Counted from the first letter of the stretch, positions 7,058 through 15,980 are shown. The stretch is DNA of 64,000 bases from Enhygromyxa salina (GCF_000737335.2 NZ_JMCC02000044.1:23013-87012); one strand, 5' to 3'. Numbers and translations are program-made. The notes: generated by a model not told the origin, from the sequence alone.

Positions 7058-9471
7058 GGCGCGCGCGGTGGGTCGGCGCGTGCTGTGGCTTGCTGACCGT
7101 GCTCGTGTCGGGGGTGGCGTGGCCAGCTCCGCCCGCGCCGCCAAGTCCGGACGCCCAGCGGGCGGCGCCAGAGCGGGTCACCGTCGAAGGTCGCGTGCTC
7201 GAGGCCGGGGGGGCCCGCGCGCCAGTGTCGGGCGCCGTCGTGATGCTCGTGGATGCGCCCGCTGGCGTCCGCCCCGGCAAGCCCGCCCGCGACCCGCTCG
7301 ACCCCGAGGCCGTCACGTGGATGCTGCGGGCCGAGACCGACGCGGACGGCCTGTTTTCGATCGCCGAGGTCCCGTCTGGATCGCTGCGGGTGGTGATCGT
7401 CGCGGGCGGCTACGAGCGCCTCGAGGTCTGGGCCCAGGCGCCGTCCAAGCCCAGCCTCGAGCTGTTCGTGGAGCCCGAGCAAGACGGCGCGTACCGGACC
7501 GAGGTCGCCGTCACCCGTGAGCGGCTCGCCCCCCCGGACCACAACCTCAGCGGCGAGCAGGCCCGCCACTACGCGGGCAGCGGCGACGATCCGCTGCTGG
7601 CGACCTTGAACTTACCTGGCGTCGCGCGGACCCCCGGCGGGTTTGGGCTGCTGTCGCTGCGCGGCGGCAACCCGACCGACACCGGCTTTTACTTGGACGG
7701 GCACCCGATCCCGCGGGCGTTTCACGTGGTCCCGATCGCCAGCGTGATCTCGCCGCCGATGACCGATCGGGTCGAGCTCAGCGCCGGCAACTATGGGCCT
7801 GGCTACGGCAGCTTCAGCGGCGGCATGGTCCACGTGTTCAGCAGAGCGGGCCGCCGTGAGGGCGTCCACGGTCAGGCTCACGTCGATCTCTTCGATCTTG
7901 GCCTGACGACTGAAGCCCCGGTTGGACCGGGCGCGATGCACTTTGGGTTTCGCCGCAGTCACATTGACGCGGTCGTGCGCGGCGCGGAGGGGGTGATCGG
8001 GCAGACCGGGATCCTGCTGCCGACCTACTGGGACTACCTGGGCCGGCTCGACATCCCGGTTCGCCCCAATCACGAGCTGACCTTGCGCGCGCTCGGGGCC
8101 GGCGATCGCCTGCGCGCGCGCGGCCCCGATCCCGTCCCCGGACAGACCCCCAACCTGTTCGACTACGGCGCGTCGTTTCACCGCTTCGATCTCGACTACA
8201 GGGTCGACGACGGAGACTGGCGGGTGCTCGTGAGCCCCTCGATCCGGCTCGACAGCGCCCGCTTCCAGCAGGACTTCGTGATCCGGCGTGACGCCACGGT
8301 GCTCTCGGGTCGGGTCGAGGTCGAGAACGATCTGCAAGAGTGGCTGACGCTGCACCTTGGCACCGACCTGGTCTACGATCGCTGGCGTCGGCGCGAGCGG
8401 GTCGCGGCCGAGATCGGCGCCGATATCTCGGACGCCGATCAGGTCACCGTTGACGAGTCGCGCACGGGCCAGCAGGCCCGGTTTGGGATGTGGATCGCAA
8501 CCACGGCCCGCTACCGCAACTGGTCGTTCGTGCCCTCGCTGCGGCTGAACCTGTTCGCCTACGCGGGTCGGCAGCTGGTCCGCTTTGATCCCCGCTTTGA
8601 AGTCCACGCCCAGGTCCACCCCAAGCTCGAGTGGTTCGCCAAGATCGGGATGTTCTCGATCCCGGTCGTCGCGTCCACGGGGGGCGCCAGTGCCAACTTG
8701 GTCACCCCCAACGGCAGCTTTCAGGGCGGGGTCGCCGACATTCCGCCGTACCTGCTCGCGTACTTCGATCCGCAGATCGAGGGCGAGCCACGCGATCGCT
8801 CGGCCGCGGCGACCTCTGCAGTTCAGGCCTCGACCGGCGTCGTCGCGCAGCTGGGCTGGGATCTGGATCTGCGCGGCACCCTGTTCTGGCGCGAGGTCGT
8901 CCCGACCACGATCAACATCGTGTTCCCGACCACGACCTTCGAGCAGCGGACCGCCCGTCAGCGCTCGATGGGCCTCGAGCTGATGCTGCGCCGCGCGCTG
9001 GGGCCCAAGCTCGACGGCTGGATTGGCTACACCTTGCTGTGGGCCAGGGTCCAGCGCGACGGCCAAGACTGGATCCCCGCGCAGTTCGACCAGCGCCACA
9101 GCCTGGTGCTGTTGCTCAGCGCCGCGCTGCCCCGCAACTTTCGGTTTGGCGGTCGGTTCCGGCTGGTCTCGGGCAACCCCGAGAACACCGTGCTCGGCGG
9201 CGAGGCGTCCAACTCGATCGTGGGCTGGTTCTACCGACCGATCCGCGGCGTCCGTGGCACGACCTACCAGCCCGCGTTTCACCAGCTGGATCTGCGCATC
9301 GACAAGCGCTGGGTGCTGCGCCGGACCTCGGTCACCGCCTACCTCGACGTGCAAAACGTCTACAACCGCCAGTACCCCGAGGTGTCGCTCTACACCCGCG
9401 ATTGGTCGCAGCGAGCCTCGCTGATCGGTCTGCCGATCTATCCCAGCCTTGGCGTTCAAGTTGATTTTTGA
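7054..9471 (+). CDS. TonB-dependent receptor with N-terminal carboxypeptidase-like domain
   Basis: The protein has 805 residues with a TTG start that overlaps the preceding stop. A signal peptide ends near AWPAPPAPP. Residues about 40-145 look like a carboxypeptidase-regulatory-like beta-sandwich (VTVEGRVLEAGG, TDADGLFSIAEVPSGSLRV). A plug domain follows (DDPLLATLNLPGVARTPGGFGLLSLRGG, then DRVELSAGNYGPGYG), then a long outer-membrane beta-barrel ending in an aromatic residue (QVDF). It most likely imports a ligand energised by TonB, or acts in surface assembly; the substrate is not evident. The co-transcribed lipoprotein upstream could be an accessory subunit. The 3' end overlaps the convergent transporter gene by 16 bases. 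Confidence 0.88.
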   Translation: MRRARWVGACCGLLTVLVSGVAWPAPPAPPSPDAQRAAPERVTVEGRVLEAGGARAPVSGAVVMLVDAPAGVRPGKPARDPLDPEAVTWMLRAETDADGLFSIAEVPSGSLRVVIVAGGYERLEVWAQAPSKPSLELFVEPEQDGAYRTEVAVTRERLAPPDHNLSGEQARHYAGSGDDPLLATLNLPGVARTPGGFGLLSLRGGNPTDTGFYLDGHPIPRAFHVVPIASVISPPMTDRVELSAGNYGPGYGSFSGGMVHVFSRAGRREGVHGQAHVDLFDLGLTTEAPVGPGAMHFGFRRSHIDAVVRGAEGVIGQTGILLPTYWDYLGRLDIPVRPNHELTLRALGAGDRLRARGPDPVPGQTPNLFDYGASFHRFDLDYRVDDGDWRVLVSPSIRLDSARFQQDFVIRRDATVLSGRVEVENDLQEWLTLHLGTDLVYDRWRRRERVAAEIGADISDADQVTVDESRTGQQARFGMWIATTARYRNWSFVPSLRLNLFAYAGRQLVRFDPRFEVHAQVHPKLEWFAKIGMFSIPVVASTGGASANLVTPNGSFQGGVADIPPYLLAYFDPQIEGEPRDRSAAATSAVQASTGVVAQLGWDLDLRGTLFWREVVPTTINIVFPTTTFEQRTARQRSMGLELMLRRALGPKLDGWIGYTLLWARVQRDGQDWIPAQFDQRHSLVLLLSAALPRNFRFGGRFRLVSGNPENTVLGGEASNSIVGWFYRPIRGVRGTTYQPAFHQLDLRIDKRWVLRRTSVTAYLDVQNVYNRQYPEVSLYTRDWSQRASLIGLPIYPSLGVQVDF

Positions 9472-10727
9472 TCCCGGCCCAGCAGCGCGCCGACGCCCGC
9501 CCACAACCCAGCGACCGGCGCCATCACCAGCGCGATGCCACCCAGGCCCAAGCCCAGCGCCTTGATCCCGGTGAACGCCCAGCCGGTCAGCGCGTCGCCG
9601 CCTCGGTACACGACCGTGTCGATCAGGCTCTTGGCTTTGTAGCGCTGCGATCGATCGACCATGGTGTACAGCACCTCGCGGGCCGGTCGAGACACCGCGT
9701 AGCTGGCCACCCGCCGCAGGATCTGAAGCCCCAGCAGCACCAGCAAGACCGGGGCGATCGCCAGGCACGCAAACCCGAGCGCGCACAGCAGCGGCAGCGT
9801 GGCCAGCGACCAGCTCAGCCCGATGCGCTGGATCAGTCGCCCGGTGAGCAGGGCTTGGATCGCCAGGGTCAGCGCGTTGACGCTCAGATCCACGCCCGCG
9901 AACACGGCGGTGCGGGTGCCCTCGTCGGTGAAGCTCACCGCGACGATCTGCGCCTGCATGAAGTACAGCACCGTCGAGCTCATCGTCAGCAGCAGCACGT
10001 ACGCGCAGATCCCCAGCAGCAAGGGCGATCGCAAGAGCTCGGGGATCGCCGCGAACGCCCGGCCGCCGATCGGGTCATCGGGCACCGGGTCATCGGGCAC
10101 CGGGCTGGCCGGAGCTTCGCTTGGCTCCCGGCCCATGCGCCGCATCGCGACCAGCGACAGCTCCAGCAACAACGCGGCGATCAACGGGAGCCAGCTGGGG
10201 CTGACCCACAGCGCCACCGCGCCGCCGATCGCTGGCCCGGCGATCGCCCCGATCGATCCGCCCACGCCGATCAGCCCGAACAGCCGCCGGGCGTCCTGGC
10301 CCGAGAACAGATCCGCGAGCACCGACCAGAACAGCGAGATCACGAACAGGTTGAACACGCTGGTCCACACGAAGAACACCCGCGCGGTCCAGGTCGCCAC
10401 CGCATCGCTCTCGCCACCCACGAGTCCGTGCATGACCACGAAGAACCCGAGCAGGTTGAGGGCGAAGAAGCGGTGCACCACCGGGACCAGCCGCGCGCGA
10501 CCGCAGCGGGCCACGGCCAGCCCGTAGATCGGGACGGCGGCGAGCATGACCAAGAAGGTCGCCGTGAACAGCCAGTGCAGATCATTGACGCCGCCGGCCA
10601 CCGCCATCGAGTCTCGCAGCGGACGCAGGGCCCCGTTGGCCGTCATCAGCGCGCAAAACCAGGCTCCCGCGGCCAGCACCTTGGCGCCCTCGCCGGGTCG
10701 GAGGTCAGCGATCCGTTGCAGCAGCAC
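9456..10727 (-). CDS. ATP/ADP-translocase-like (NTP/NDP exchange) MFS-type transporter
   Basis: The polytopic membrane protein has about 11-12 hydrophobic segments. The N terminus LRPGEGAKVLAAGAWFCALMTANGALRPLRDSM resembles the start of nucleotide transporter (Npt/Tlc) and related MFS proteins. FNLFVISLFWSVLADLF and RRLFGLIGVGGSIGAIAGPAIGG are conserved in the same group. A GTG at 10727 gives 423 residues; longer starts would run into the divergent epimerase gene. In free-living bacteria such homologues have uncharacterised substrates, so nucleotide exchange is only a family-based suggestion. The gene is convergent with, and overlaps, the TonB receptor. Confidence 0.78.
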   Translation of the reverse strand: MLLQRIADLRPGEGAKVLAAGAWFCALMTANGALRPLRDSMAVAGGVNDLHWLFTATFLVMLAAVPIYGLAVARCGRARLVPVVHRFFALNLLGFFVVMHGLVGGESDAVATWTARVFFVWTSVFNLFVISLFWSVLADLFSGQDARRLFGLIGVGGSIGAIAGPAIGGAVALWVSPSWLPLIAALLLELSLVAMRRMGREPSEAPASPVPDDPVPDDPIGGRAFAAIPELLRSPLLLGICAYVLLLTMSSTVLYFMQAQIVAVSFTDEGTRTAVFAGVDLSVNALTLAIQALLTGRLIQRIGLSWSLATLPLLCALGFACLAIAPVLLVLLGLQILRRVASYAVSRPAREVLYTMVDRSQRYKAKSLIDTVVYRGGDALTGWAFTGIKALGLGLGGIALVMAPVAGLWAGVGALLGRDQKST

Positions 10728-10809
10728 GATCGCTCGGACCCAGCCAAGGCCCCGCGAGCTTCGGCGCTGCCCACGAAACTTGCTTCGGGCGGAGTGGGTC
10801 CACCGGGTT

Positions 10810-11961
10810 GTGACCTGGTCTCGCCGAAGCATGTTGGTGTCGCTGGCCTCGCTCGGGCTGGTGGGGGTGGGTGGGTGCGAGCAGCCTGGCCCCAGCGCCC
10901 AGCCCACAGATCCCAAGCCCCCAGATCCCAAGCAAGCCAGCAAGGCCACCCCGCTGTCGATCTTGGTCCTTGGCGGCACCGGCTTCCTGGGTCCGCACTT
11001 CGTCGACCGGGCGCTCGCGCGGGGCCACAGCGTGACGCTGTTCAACCGGGGCAAGACCAACCCGCACCTGTACCCGGAGCTCGAGCAGCTGCGAGGTGAT
11101 CGCCGCGAGGGGGATCTGAGCGCGCTCGAGGGCCGCCGCTTCGACGCCGTGATCGACACCTCCGGCTACCTGCCCGCCGAGGTCACCGCCACTGCTTCGC
11201 TGCTAGCGAGCAGCGGCCACTACCTGTTCATCTCCAGCGTCTCGGTCTACCGCGATCAGCACCGGGCCAACCTCGCCGAGACCGACCCGCTCGCACCCCA
11301 CCCCGAGCCCGGCAACGACAAGCTCCCGGACTTCTACGGCCCCCTCAAGGCCCTGTGCGAGCAGGCGGCCGAAGCCGCGATGCCCGGCAAGACCACCGTC
11401 ATTCGGCCAGGGTTGATCGTCGGCCCGGGCGATCCGACGGATCGCTTCACCTACTGGCCCGTCCGGCTCGCCCGCGGTGGCGAGATGATCGCCCCTGGGG
11501 ATCCAGACGACCCGGTCCAGCTGATCGACGCCCGCGACCTGGCCGCGTTCATGCTCGCGTGTGTCGAGCGTCGCCTGTTCAACACCTACAACGCGGTTGG
11601 CCCAGCCAAGCGACTCAGCGTCCAGGCCATGCTCAGCGCCGGGATCACGGCGCTCGCCGCCACCGCCAGCTTGACGTGGATCCCCGCTGACTTCCTTGCC
11701 ACCCACGAGGTGCGCCCGTGGACGGACATGCCCGTGTGGGTCCCCCCAACCGACCCTGAATTCGGCGGCCTCGGCAGCGTCAACGGCTCCGCCGCCGTGG
11801 CCGACGGCCTGAGCTTTCGCCCGCTCGAACAGACGATGACCGACACCCTGGTTTACTGGAACGAGCTCCCCGCAGACCGCCGCGCGGAGCCCTATGCCGG
11901 CCTCGCGGCCGAGCGCGAAGCCGAGGTCCTCGCCGCCTGGCACGAAAGGCTGAGTGGCTAG
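10810..11961 (+). CDS. NAD-dependent epimerase/dehydratase with Tat lipoprotein signal
   Basis: The 383-residue protein is called from the GTG at 10810. This start exposes a twin-arginine motif (SRRSMLVSL) followed by a hydrophobic stretch and a lipobox (VGVGGC), so folded export by Tat and lipidation are predicted. After a Pro-rich linker a Rossmann fold begins with LVLGGTGFLGPHFV, the NAD(P)-binding GxxGxxG of extended SDR proteins. YGPLKALCE supplies the SDR-type Tyr-xxx-Lys pair. The substrate is unknown. An ATG at 10831 would lose the twin arginines. The start lies 82 bases from the divergent transporter start. Confidence 0.83.
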   Translation: MTWSRRSMLVSLASLGLVGVGGCEQPGPSAQPTDPKPPDPKQASKATPLSILVLGGTGFLGPHFVDRALARGHSVTLFNRGKTNPHLYPELEQLRGDRREGDLSALEGRRFDAVIDTSGYLPAEVTATASLLASSGHYLFISSVSVYRDQHRANLAETDPLAPHPEPGNDKLPDFYGPLKALCEQAAEAAMPGKTTVIRPGLIVGPGDPTDRFTYWPVRLARGGEMIAPGDPDDPVQLIDARDLAAFMLACVERRLFNTYNAVGPAKRLSVQAMLSAGITALAATASLTWIPADFLATHEVRPWTDMPVWVPPTDPEFGGLGSVNGSAAVADGLSFRPLEQTMTDTLVYWNELPADRRAEPYAGLAAEREAEVLAAWHERLSG

Positions 11962-12006
11962 TGAGGCTTGGGTGCGGGGGTCGATGTGATGATGGGCAGC
12001 GCGCAC

Positions 12007-12031
12007 GACCCGTGAGGGTCCCTCCGGGCAC
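12007..12031 (+). repeat. 25-base motif copy 1
   Basis: The copy begins GACCCGTGAGGGTC, itself a short inverted repeat, and continues CCTCCGGGCAC. It is the outer motif of the left arm. The following CGGAGGG can pair back with CCCTCCG, giving a small hairpin. Confidence 0.8.
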
Positions 12032-12124
12032 GGAGGGCTCAAGACGCTAATTTGCGTTGTCATGGATCGCTGTCGAGGAGGTTGGGCTGTGGCTTCGGTG
12101 ATGCACTCGCAACGCCCTCTTATT

Positions 12125-12149
12125 GTGCCCGGAGAGACCCTCACGGGTC
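12125..12149 (-). repeat. 25-base motif copy 2
   Basis: This is the inner motif of the left arm, on the minus strand relative to copy 1. It differs from copy 1 by one base (TCTCTCC instead of TCCCTCC). Confidence 0.8.
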
Positions 12150-12439
12150 TTCTGTGCGCTTCTCGTCGTTCGAGACGGCAGCTACGCGCTCGGGATCGGG
12201 CAGTTCTTGGTCAACCACCGCTCCACTCGAGCGGGCGAGTTTCCACGCCTGCCGGCATTCGGAAATCCCATCGGCGCTCGGACGCGCGCTGTCGCTGCAC
12301 CTGCTCGACCACTCGAGAGCGTTCGATCGGCCACCGCAAGCATCGAGTGGAACCAACGCAACCAACATTGTTGGACCCCAAGACGTCCCTCGATCCCGAG
12401 CGCGTAGCCGCCGTTTCGAGCAACGAGAAGCGCACAAGA

Positions 12440-12464
12440 GACCCGTGAGGGTCTCTCCGGGCAC
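12440..12464 (+). repeat. 25-base motif copy 3
   Basis: This is the inner motif of the right arm, identical to copy 2 when reverse-complemented. Confidence 0.8.
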
Positions 12465-12557
12465 AATAAGAGGGCGTTGCGAGTGCGCCACCGAAGCCAC
12501 AGCCCGACCTCGCCAACAGCGATCCATGACAACGCAAATTAGCGTCTTGAGCCCTCC

Positions 12558-12582
12558 GTGCCCGGAGGGACCCTCACGGGTC
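12558..12582 (-). repeat. 25-base motif copy 4
   Basis: This is the outer motif of the right arm, identical to copy 1 when reverse-complemented. The four copies therefore alternate in orientation (+,-,+,-). Confidence 0.8.
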
Positions 12583-12674
12583 GTGCGCGCTGCCCGATCA
12601 GCACGTCGAACCCCGCAGACCCCAAAAGCACACTCGGCCCCCGACTCGTGCGGCCTCTGTCGCTCACCATAGGG

Positions 12675-13646
12675 CTAGGGCTCGAGGAGTTGATCGAGCC
12701 AGCCCGCGAAGGCCTCTGTCGCGACAAACTCCTGGGCCTGCTCGCTCAAGGCCCGCTGCAGCGTGGGCCGCCAAGCCGCCTCGAGCCCCGAGCCATCCAG
12801 AAATTCCCGCGCGCTGACGTGCCCGTGCTCGCGGATCAGCTCCGTCAAGATCTCCGCGACCTGATCCCCAAGCCCCCGCCACGCCGCCAGCGCTTGCAAG
12901 ATCGCCGCGACGTCGGCCGCGAACGCCTTGGGCGGATACTTGTGGCGCTCTGCGATCAGCTTGTCGATCGGCAGCCCGAGCAGCGCATGCAGCACGTCGA
13001 TCCGCCAGCTGACAAACTCGGGCACGAACGCCTCGGAGCTGACCCGCTCGACCATCATGTCGATCGTCACCCCAAGGATGTCATCGACGAAGCTCTGGAC
13101 CTTGGGCTCGAGCTGCCGCTCGAGCTCGCCGCCAACCGCCGAGGCCACGCCCTTCGCAACCCCTGCCAGCCGCGACGCCAACCCGCCACCGGGGAGCTTC
13201 GACACCGCCGACGTGTCCGGCATGATCGAGCGCATCCGGTTGCCAAACTCCAGCAGGTTGGCCTGCAGGATCTCGCGCATGATCATGCGCATCGAGGGGT
13301 GGTCGAGCAGCGTGCGGGCCAGCTCGCGATCGGGCTGGTAAGGCCGCCCCAACGCCTGCTCGAGCGGGCCCAGCAAGGTCACTGGCAGCTTGTCGCCAAG
13401 CGCACCCTCGAGCCCGTCGACCCGGGCCAGGGCCTGCTCGACGCGGGTCTCGACCCAGCGCTCGAACTCCTGCGAGCGAGCGGAGGCGCGGATCCCATCG
13501 CTGATCGCCTTGGCCAGCCACTGGTGGTCGATCAGCTCCGCGATTGGCCGGGCGAGCACGTGGTCGAGGCCCAGCTCGATCAGGGCGTCGACGCGCTGCG
13601 GCTCCTCGCGCAGGCGGGCCAGGACTTGCTGGCTTGACGCGCTCAT
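12675..13646 (-). CDS. Conserved protein of unknown function, coupled to phosphatidylserine synthase
   Basis: The 323-residue product starts at the ATG at 13646, which overlaps the upstream pssA stop (ATGA). It is predicted mostly helical and hydrophilic, with no clear transmembrane segment or signal peptide. Segments such as ELIDHQWLAKAISDGIRAS and HPSMRMIMREILQANLLEF suggest amphipathic helices. No known family was recognised. Translational coupling with phospholipid synthesis suggests a membrane-associated role, but this is inference from context only. Confidence 0.75.
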   Translation of the reverse strand: MSASSQQVLARLREEPQRVDALIELGLDHVLARPIAELIDHQWLAKAISDGIRASARSQEFERWVETRVEQALARVDGLEGALGDKLPVTLLGPLEQALGRPYQPDRELARTLLDHPSMRMIMREILQANLLEFGNRMRSIMPDTSAVSKLPGGGLASRLAGVAKGVASAVGGELERQLEPKVQSFVDDILGVTIDMMVERVSSEAFVPEFVSWRIDVLHALLGLPIDKLIAERHKYPPKAFAADVAAILQALAAWRGLGDQVAEILTELIREHGHVSAREFLDGSGLEAAWRPTLQRALSEQAQEFVATEAFAGWLDQLLEP

Positions 13647-14488
13647 GTGGACTCCAGCTCCGATCCGTCGGCCGCCTCGCCAGCCAGCAGCGCCTCGCGG
13701 TGAATCGCCCCATACACGATCCCCGCGCCCATGAACGACAACGCGACCGCCAGCATGTACTCCGGGAATACCCGCATGAAGCCAAACACGTAGCACAGCG
13801 CCAGGTTGACCGCGGTGAACAGCTTGAACGCGCGCCCGGTGTCGTGGCCAAGCTTGGGGATCACCAGGTTCGAGACCATCAGCAGCGCGAGCACCAGCGC
13901 GAATACGGGCAAGAGCCCGAGCAGCCAGTCGAGCTGGTGTTTCAGGCCGATCAACAACGACAGCGCCAGCACGCCGCCCGCGAAGGTTGACGCGGTGCCA
14001 AAGAACACCGGGGGGCCGCCCTCGTCGTCGAGCACGTTGAACTTGGCCAAGCGCAGGGCGGCGCAGACGACGAACAGCGCCAACATGCCAAACATGACGT
14101 GCATGCTGACCTGGTCGAGCGCGCCGTCGCCGAGCCAACCCGTGTACAGCTGCGGGCGGGCGCGCATCAGCAGCAAGATCGTGCCGGCGGGCGCGACCCC
14201 AAACACCACGAGGTCGGCCAGGCTGTCGAGCTGCGCGCCGAACTTGCTGCTCGCGCCCAGCAGCCGGGCCACGGTGCCGTCGAGCTTGTCGAGCAGCACG
14301 CTCCAGATCGTGAACCACCCCGCGAGCTCGAACTCACCCTCGCTGGCGACGACCAGCACCACCAGCCCGAACACGAGGCTCAGCGACGTCACGGCGTTCG
14401 GGATGACGTAGCGCCAGGTCGCAACCCCGGCGCTGGCCGAGCCGGAAGCCGGGTCGGAGGCCGAGCCGGAGGATTGTTTGGCAGCCAT
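13643..14488 (-). CDS. pssA: CDP-diacylglycerol-serine O-phosphatidyltransferase
   Basis: The protein is a 281-residue integral membrane enzyme. The CDP-alcohol phosphotransferase signature is complete: DKLDGTVAR, then G and two Asp in KFGAQLDSLAD, following the D-x2-DG-x2-AR-x8-G-x3-D-x3-D pattern. Membrane segments follow through to FMGAGIVYGAI. The Ser/Gly/Ala-rich N terminus of about 25 residues is probably cytosolic. PssA makes phosphatidylserine, the precursor of phosphatidylethanolamine. The specific substrate (serine rather than another alcohol) is assigned by overall resemblance (NAVTSLSLVFG, FGVAPA) and not proven. No psd gene is in the window. Confidence 0.87.
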   Translation of the reverse strand: MAAKQSSGSASDPASGSASAGVATWRYVIPNAVTSLSLVFGLVVLVVASEGEFELAGWFTIWSVLLDKLDGTVARLLGASSKFGAQLDSLADLVVFGVAPAGTILLLMRARPQLYTGWLGDGALDQVSMHVMFGMLALFVVCAALRLAKFNVLDDEGGPPVFFGTASTFAGGVLALSLLIGLKHQLDWLLGLLPVFALVLALLMVSNLVIPKLGHDTGRAFKLFTAVNLALCYVFGFMRVFPEYMLAVALSFMGAGIVYGAIHREALLAGEAADGSELEST

Positions 14489-14507
14489 CAGCGGGGCATT
14501 AACACCA

Positions 14508-14541
14508 CATCCCCCGACCGAGGCAAGCTCGACGGGGGATG
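14508..14541 (-). terminator. Possible hairpin between lipoprotein gene and pssA
   Basis: CATCCCCCG (14508-14516) and CGGGGGATG (14533-14541) form a 9-base perfect stem with a 16-base loop. It lies after the stop of the leftward lipoprotein gene and before pssA. There is no strong T-run, so termination is only a suggestion. Confidence 0.35.
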
Positions 14542-14596
14542 CGGGGGGAGGAGGGGAGAGGGGAGGCGCAGGAAGAGGAGGCGGGAGCGGCGGGGC

Positions 14597-15061
14597 TCAG
14601 TCGATCTCGAAGGCGAGGCTGATCGACTCGCGCATGCTGTCGCCGATCGCGACGTCGAAGTCGAAGTTCCACACGCCGTCGTCGGTGAGCACCACGTTCT
14701 CGATGCGGTACTGGCCATCGCCGATGTAGGTCACGACGGGCTCGGTCTGCATGGCCTCGTCACTGGTCGGCATCCACGCGTCGATGTTGACGCGGGCGCC
14801 GGGGATGCCCTGGCCGGGGGCGTCGGCGTGGACCGGATCATGGAAGCCAAGCCGCAGGACCAGGTCGTTGCGGCCGACTTGGATGTTCCCGGAGTCACTC
14901 CACAACATCACGCGGAACGCGCCTTGGTCGCTGTCCCAGGCCATGCCGTCCTCGAAGTTGGCCACGGCGCGGGTCTGGACGTCGTCGCCGGCTTCGCTGT
15001 CACAAGCCGTGAGGGGGCAGAGCAGGGCGAGGGCGAGGAGCGTGGACTTGATGTGCGACAT
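14597..15061 (-). CDS. Small lipoprotein, paralogue A
   Basis: The 154-residue protein starts MSHIKSTLLALALLCPLTAC, a lipoprotein signal with lipobox LTAC. The mature part (AWDSDQGAFRVMLWSDSG, LVLRLGFHDP, ARVNIDAWMPT, GDGQYRIENVVLTDDGVWNFDF) is predicted beta-sandwich and recalls the YtkA/FixH-like exported domain family. It is clearly related to the product of the gene at 15311-15784, including the GAFRVML and LGFHDP-type segments, so the pair arose by duplication. Function is unknown. The start is the only ATG that gives a clean signal peptide. Confidence 0.8.
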   Translation of the reverse strand: MSHIKSTLLALALLCPLTACDSEAGDDVQTRAVANFEDGMAWDSDQGAFRVMLWSDSGNIQVGRNDLVLRLGFHDPVHADAPGQGIPGARVNIDAWMPTSDEAMQTEPVVTYIGDGQYRIENVVLTDDGVWNFDFDVAIGDSMRESISLAFEID

Positions 15062-15310
15062 GAGGGTGACCGATGTGTGCGGTGTAGGTGGTGTAGGTGC
15101 GTGTCCCCAAAGGACATTCATAGGAAGCCTCATGTGCTCCCACGCCGTCAAGCATTTTTTTTGATGTGAGCTCGTCGATGTAGGACACTGTGCTACTGCC
15201 GAATAAACGTTGTTCTTGGGTAGCAGTATCGAAGGCCTCCCCCGCTGGTTGGGTACTGTACCAGGGATCAATCCGACAAATGGCCCGACAGATGCCGCGA
15301 TTCGCGCTGA

Positions 15311-15784
15311 TTATTCGGGAACCGAGAACACAAAGTGCACGGACTCATCGATCGTCGCGCCAACCGCGATGCTCAGCTCGAGCCGCCAGATCCCCGGCTC
15401 ACTCAGCTCGAGCCCCGTGATCTCGTAGCGCCCGTCGCCGAGGTAGCGACCCTCGAGGTCCCCGACGAAACCAGCGCCCGAGGGCATGTACGCGTCGAGC
15501 AGGACGTCGGCGTCGGGAATGCCCACGCCGGGGTCCGTGGGGTCGTGGGGGTCATGAAACCCAACGTGCGCGATCAGGCTGTTGTCTCCAACCTCGAGGC
15601 CCTCGCGGCTAAACAACATCACGCGAAAAGCGCCGCCTTCTGTATCCTTGGCGACGCCGTCTTCAAACACTTCTGCGCGGCTTGCCTCGAGGTCCTGGCT
15701 GTCGGAGTCGCAGGCGCCAAGCGTGAGCGCCAAGCAGAGCGAGAGGGCCAGACCGGTGAATCGAGGCAGTCGAGCGACAGACAT
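15311..15784 (-). CDS. Small lipoprotein, paralogue B
   Basis: The 157-residue protein has signal peptide LALSLCLALTLGAC with lipobox LGAC, then an acidic beta-rich domain. Shared segments with paralogue A include FEDGVAKDTEGGAFRVMLFS, HVGFHDP, GIPDADVLLDAYMPS and GDGRYEITGLELSEPGIWRLEL. A YtkA/FixH-like fold is likely. A 249-base non-coding gap with a T-run near 15150 separates the two, so they may be transcribed independently. Confidence 0.8.
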   Translation of the reverse strand: MSVARLPRFTGLALSLCLALTLGACDSDSQDLEASRAEVFEDGVAKDTEGGAFRVMLFSREGLEVGDNSLIAHVGFHDPHDPTDPGVGIPDADVLLDAYMPSGAGFVGDLEGRYLGDGRYEITGLELSEPGIWRLELSIAVGATIDESVHFVFSVPE

Positions 15785-15980
15785 GCCCCCCGATAACGCA
15801 AGCCCTATTCCAGTTCTGGAGAAGTTCCCTCGGGCAAATAATTACTCGGGTTTTTCCGAATGGGATGTCATGTGCGTGGGCGCACCCCTGGCTAGAAACG
15901 TTGATCGAGCGGCGCCCAGCGGTGGTGCGCTGGCCATGGCGAGCGCGTCATGCTGCGGCTTGAATCCACGTTGGCACGGA

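Larger units (their letters stand above)
11994..12595. repeat. Large imperfect inverted repeat between convergent genes
   Basis: The left arm 11994-12198 and right arm 12391-12595 are reverse complements over 205 bases with about 12 substitutions and no gaps, flanking a 192-base spacer. The spacer is mostly unrelated between halves. Each arm holds two copies of a 25-base motif in opposite orientation. The element fills most of the gap (11962-12674) between two convergent genes. Open frames inside it mirror one another and are taken as by-products of the repeat. No transposase is present, so this could be a non-autonomous element or a bidirectional structural element. Confidence 0.9.

Noticed and set aside
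9468..11099. Open frame antisense to the transporter gene
   Set aside because: It has Arg/Gln-rich shadow composition. The opposite strand has clear membrane segments and family motifs.
12052..12672. Several open frames inside the inverted repeat
   Set aside because: The frames mirror each other between arms, so they follow from the repeat; no ribosome-binding site or known domain was seen.
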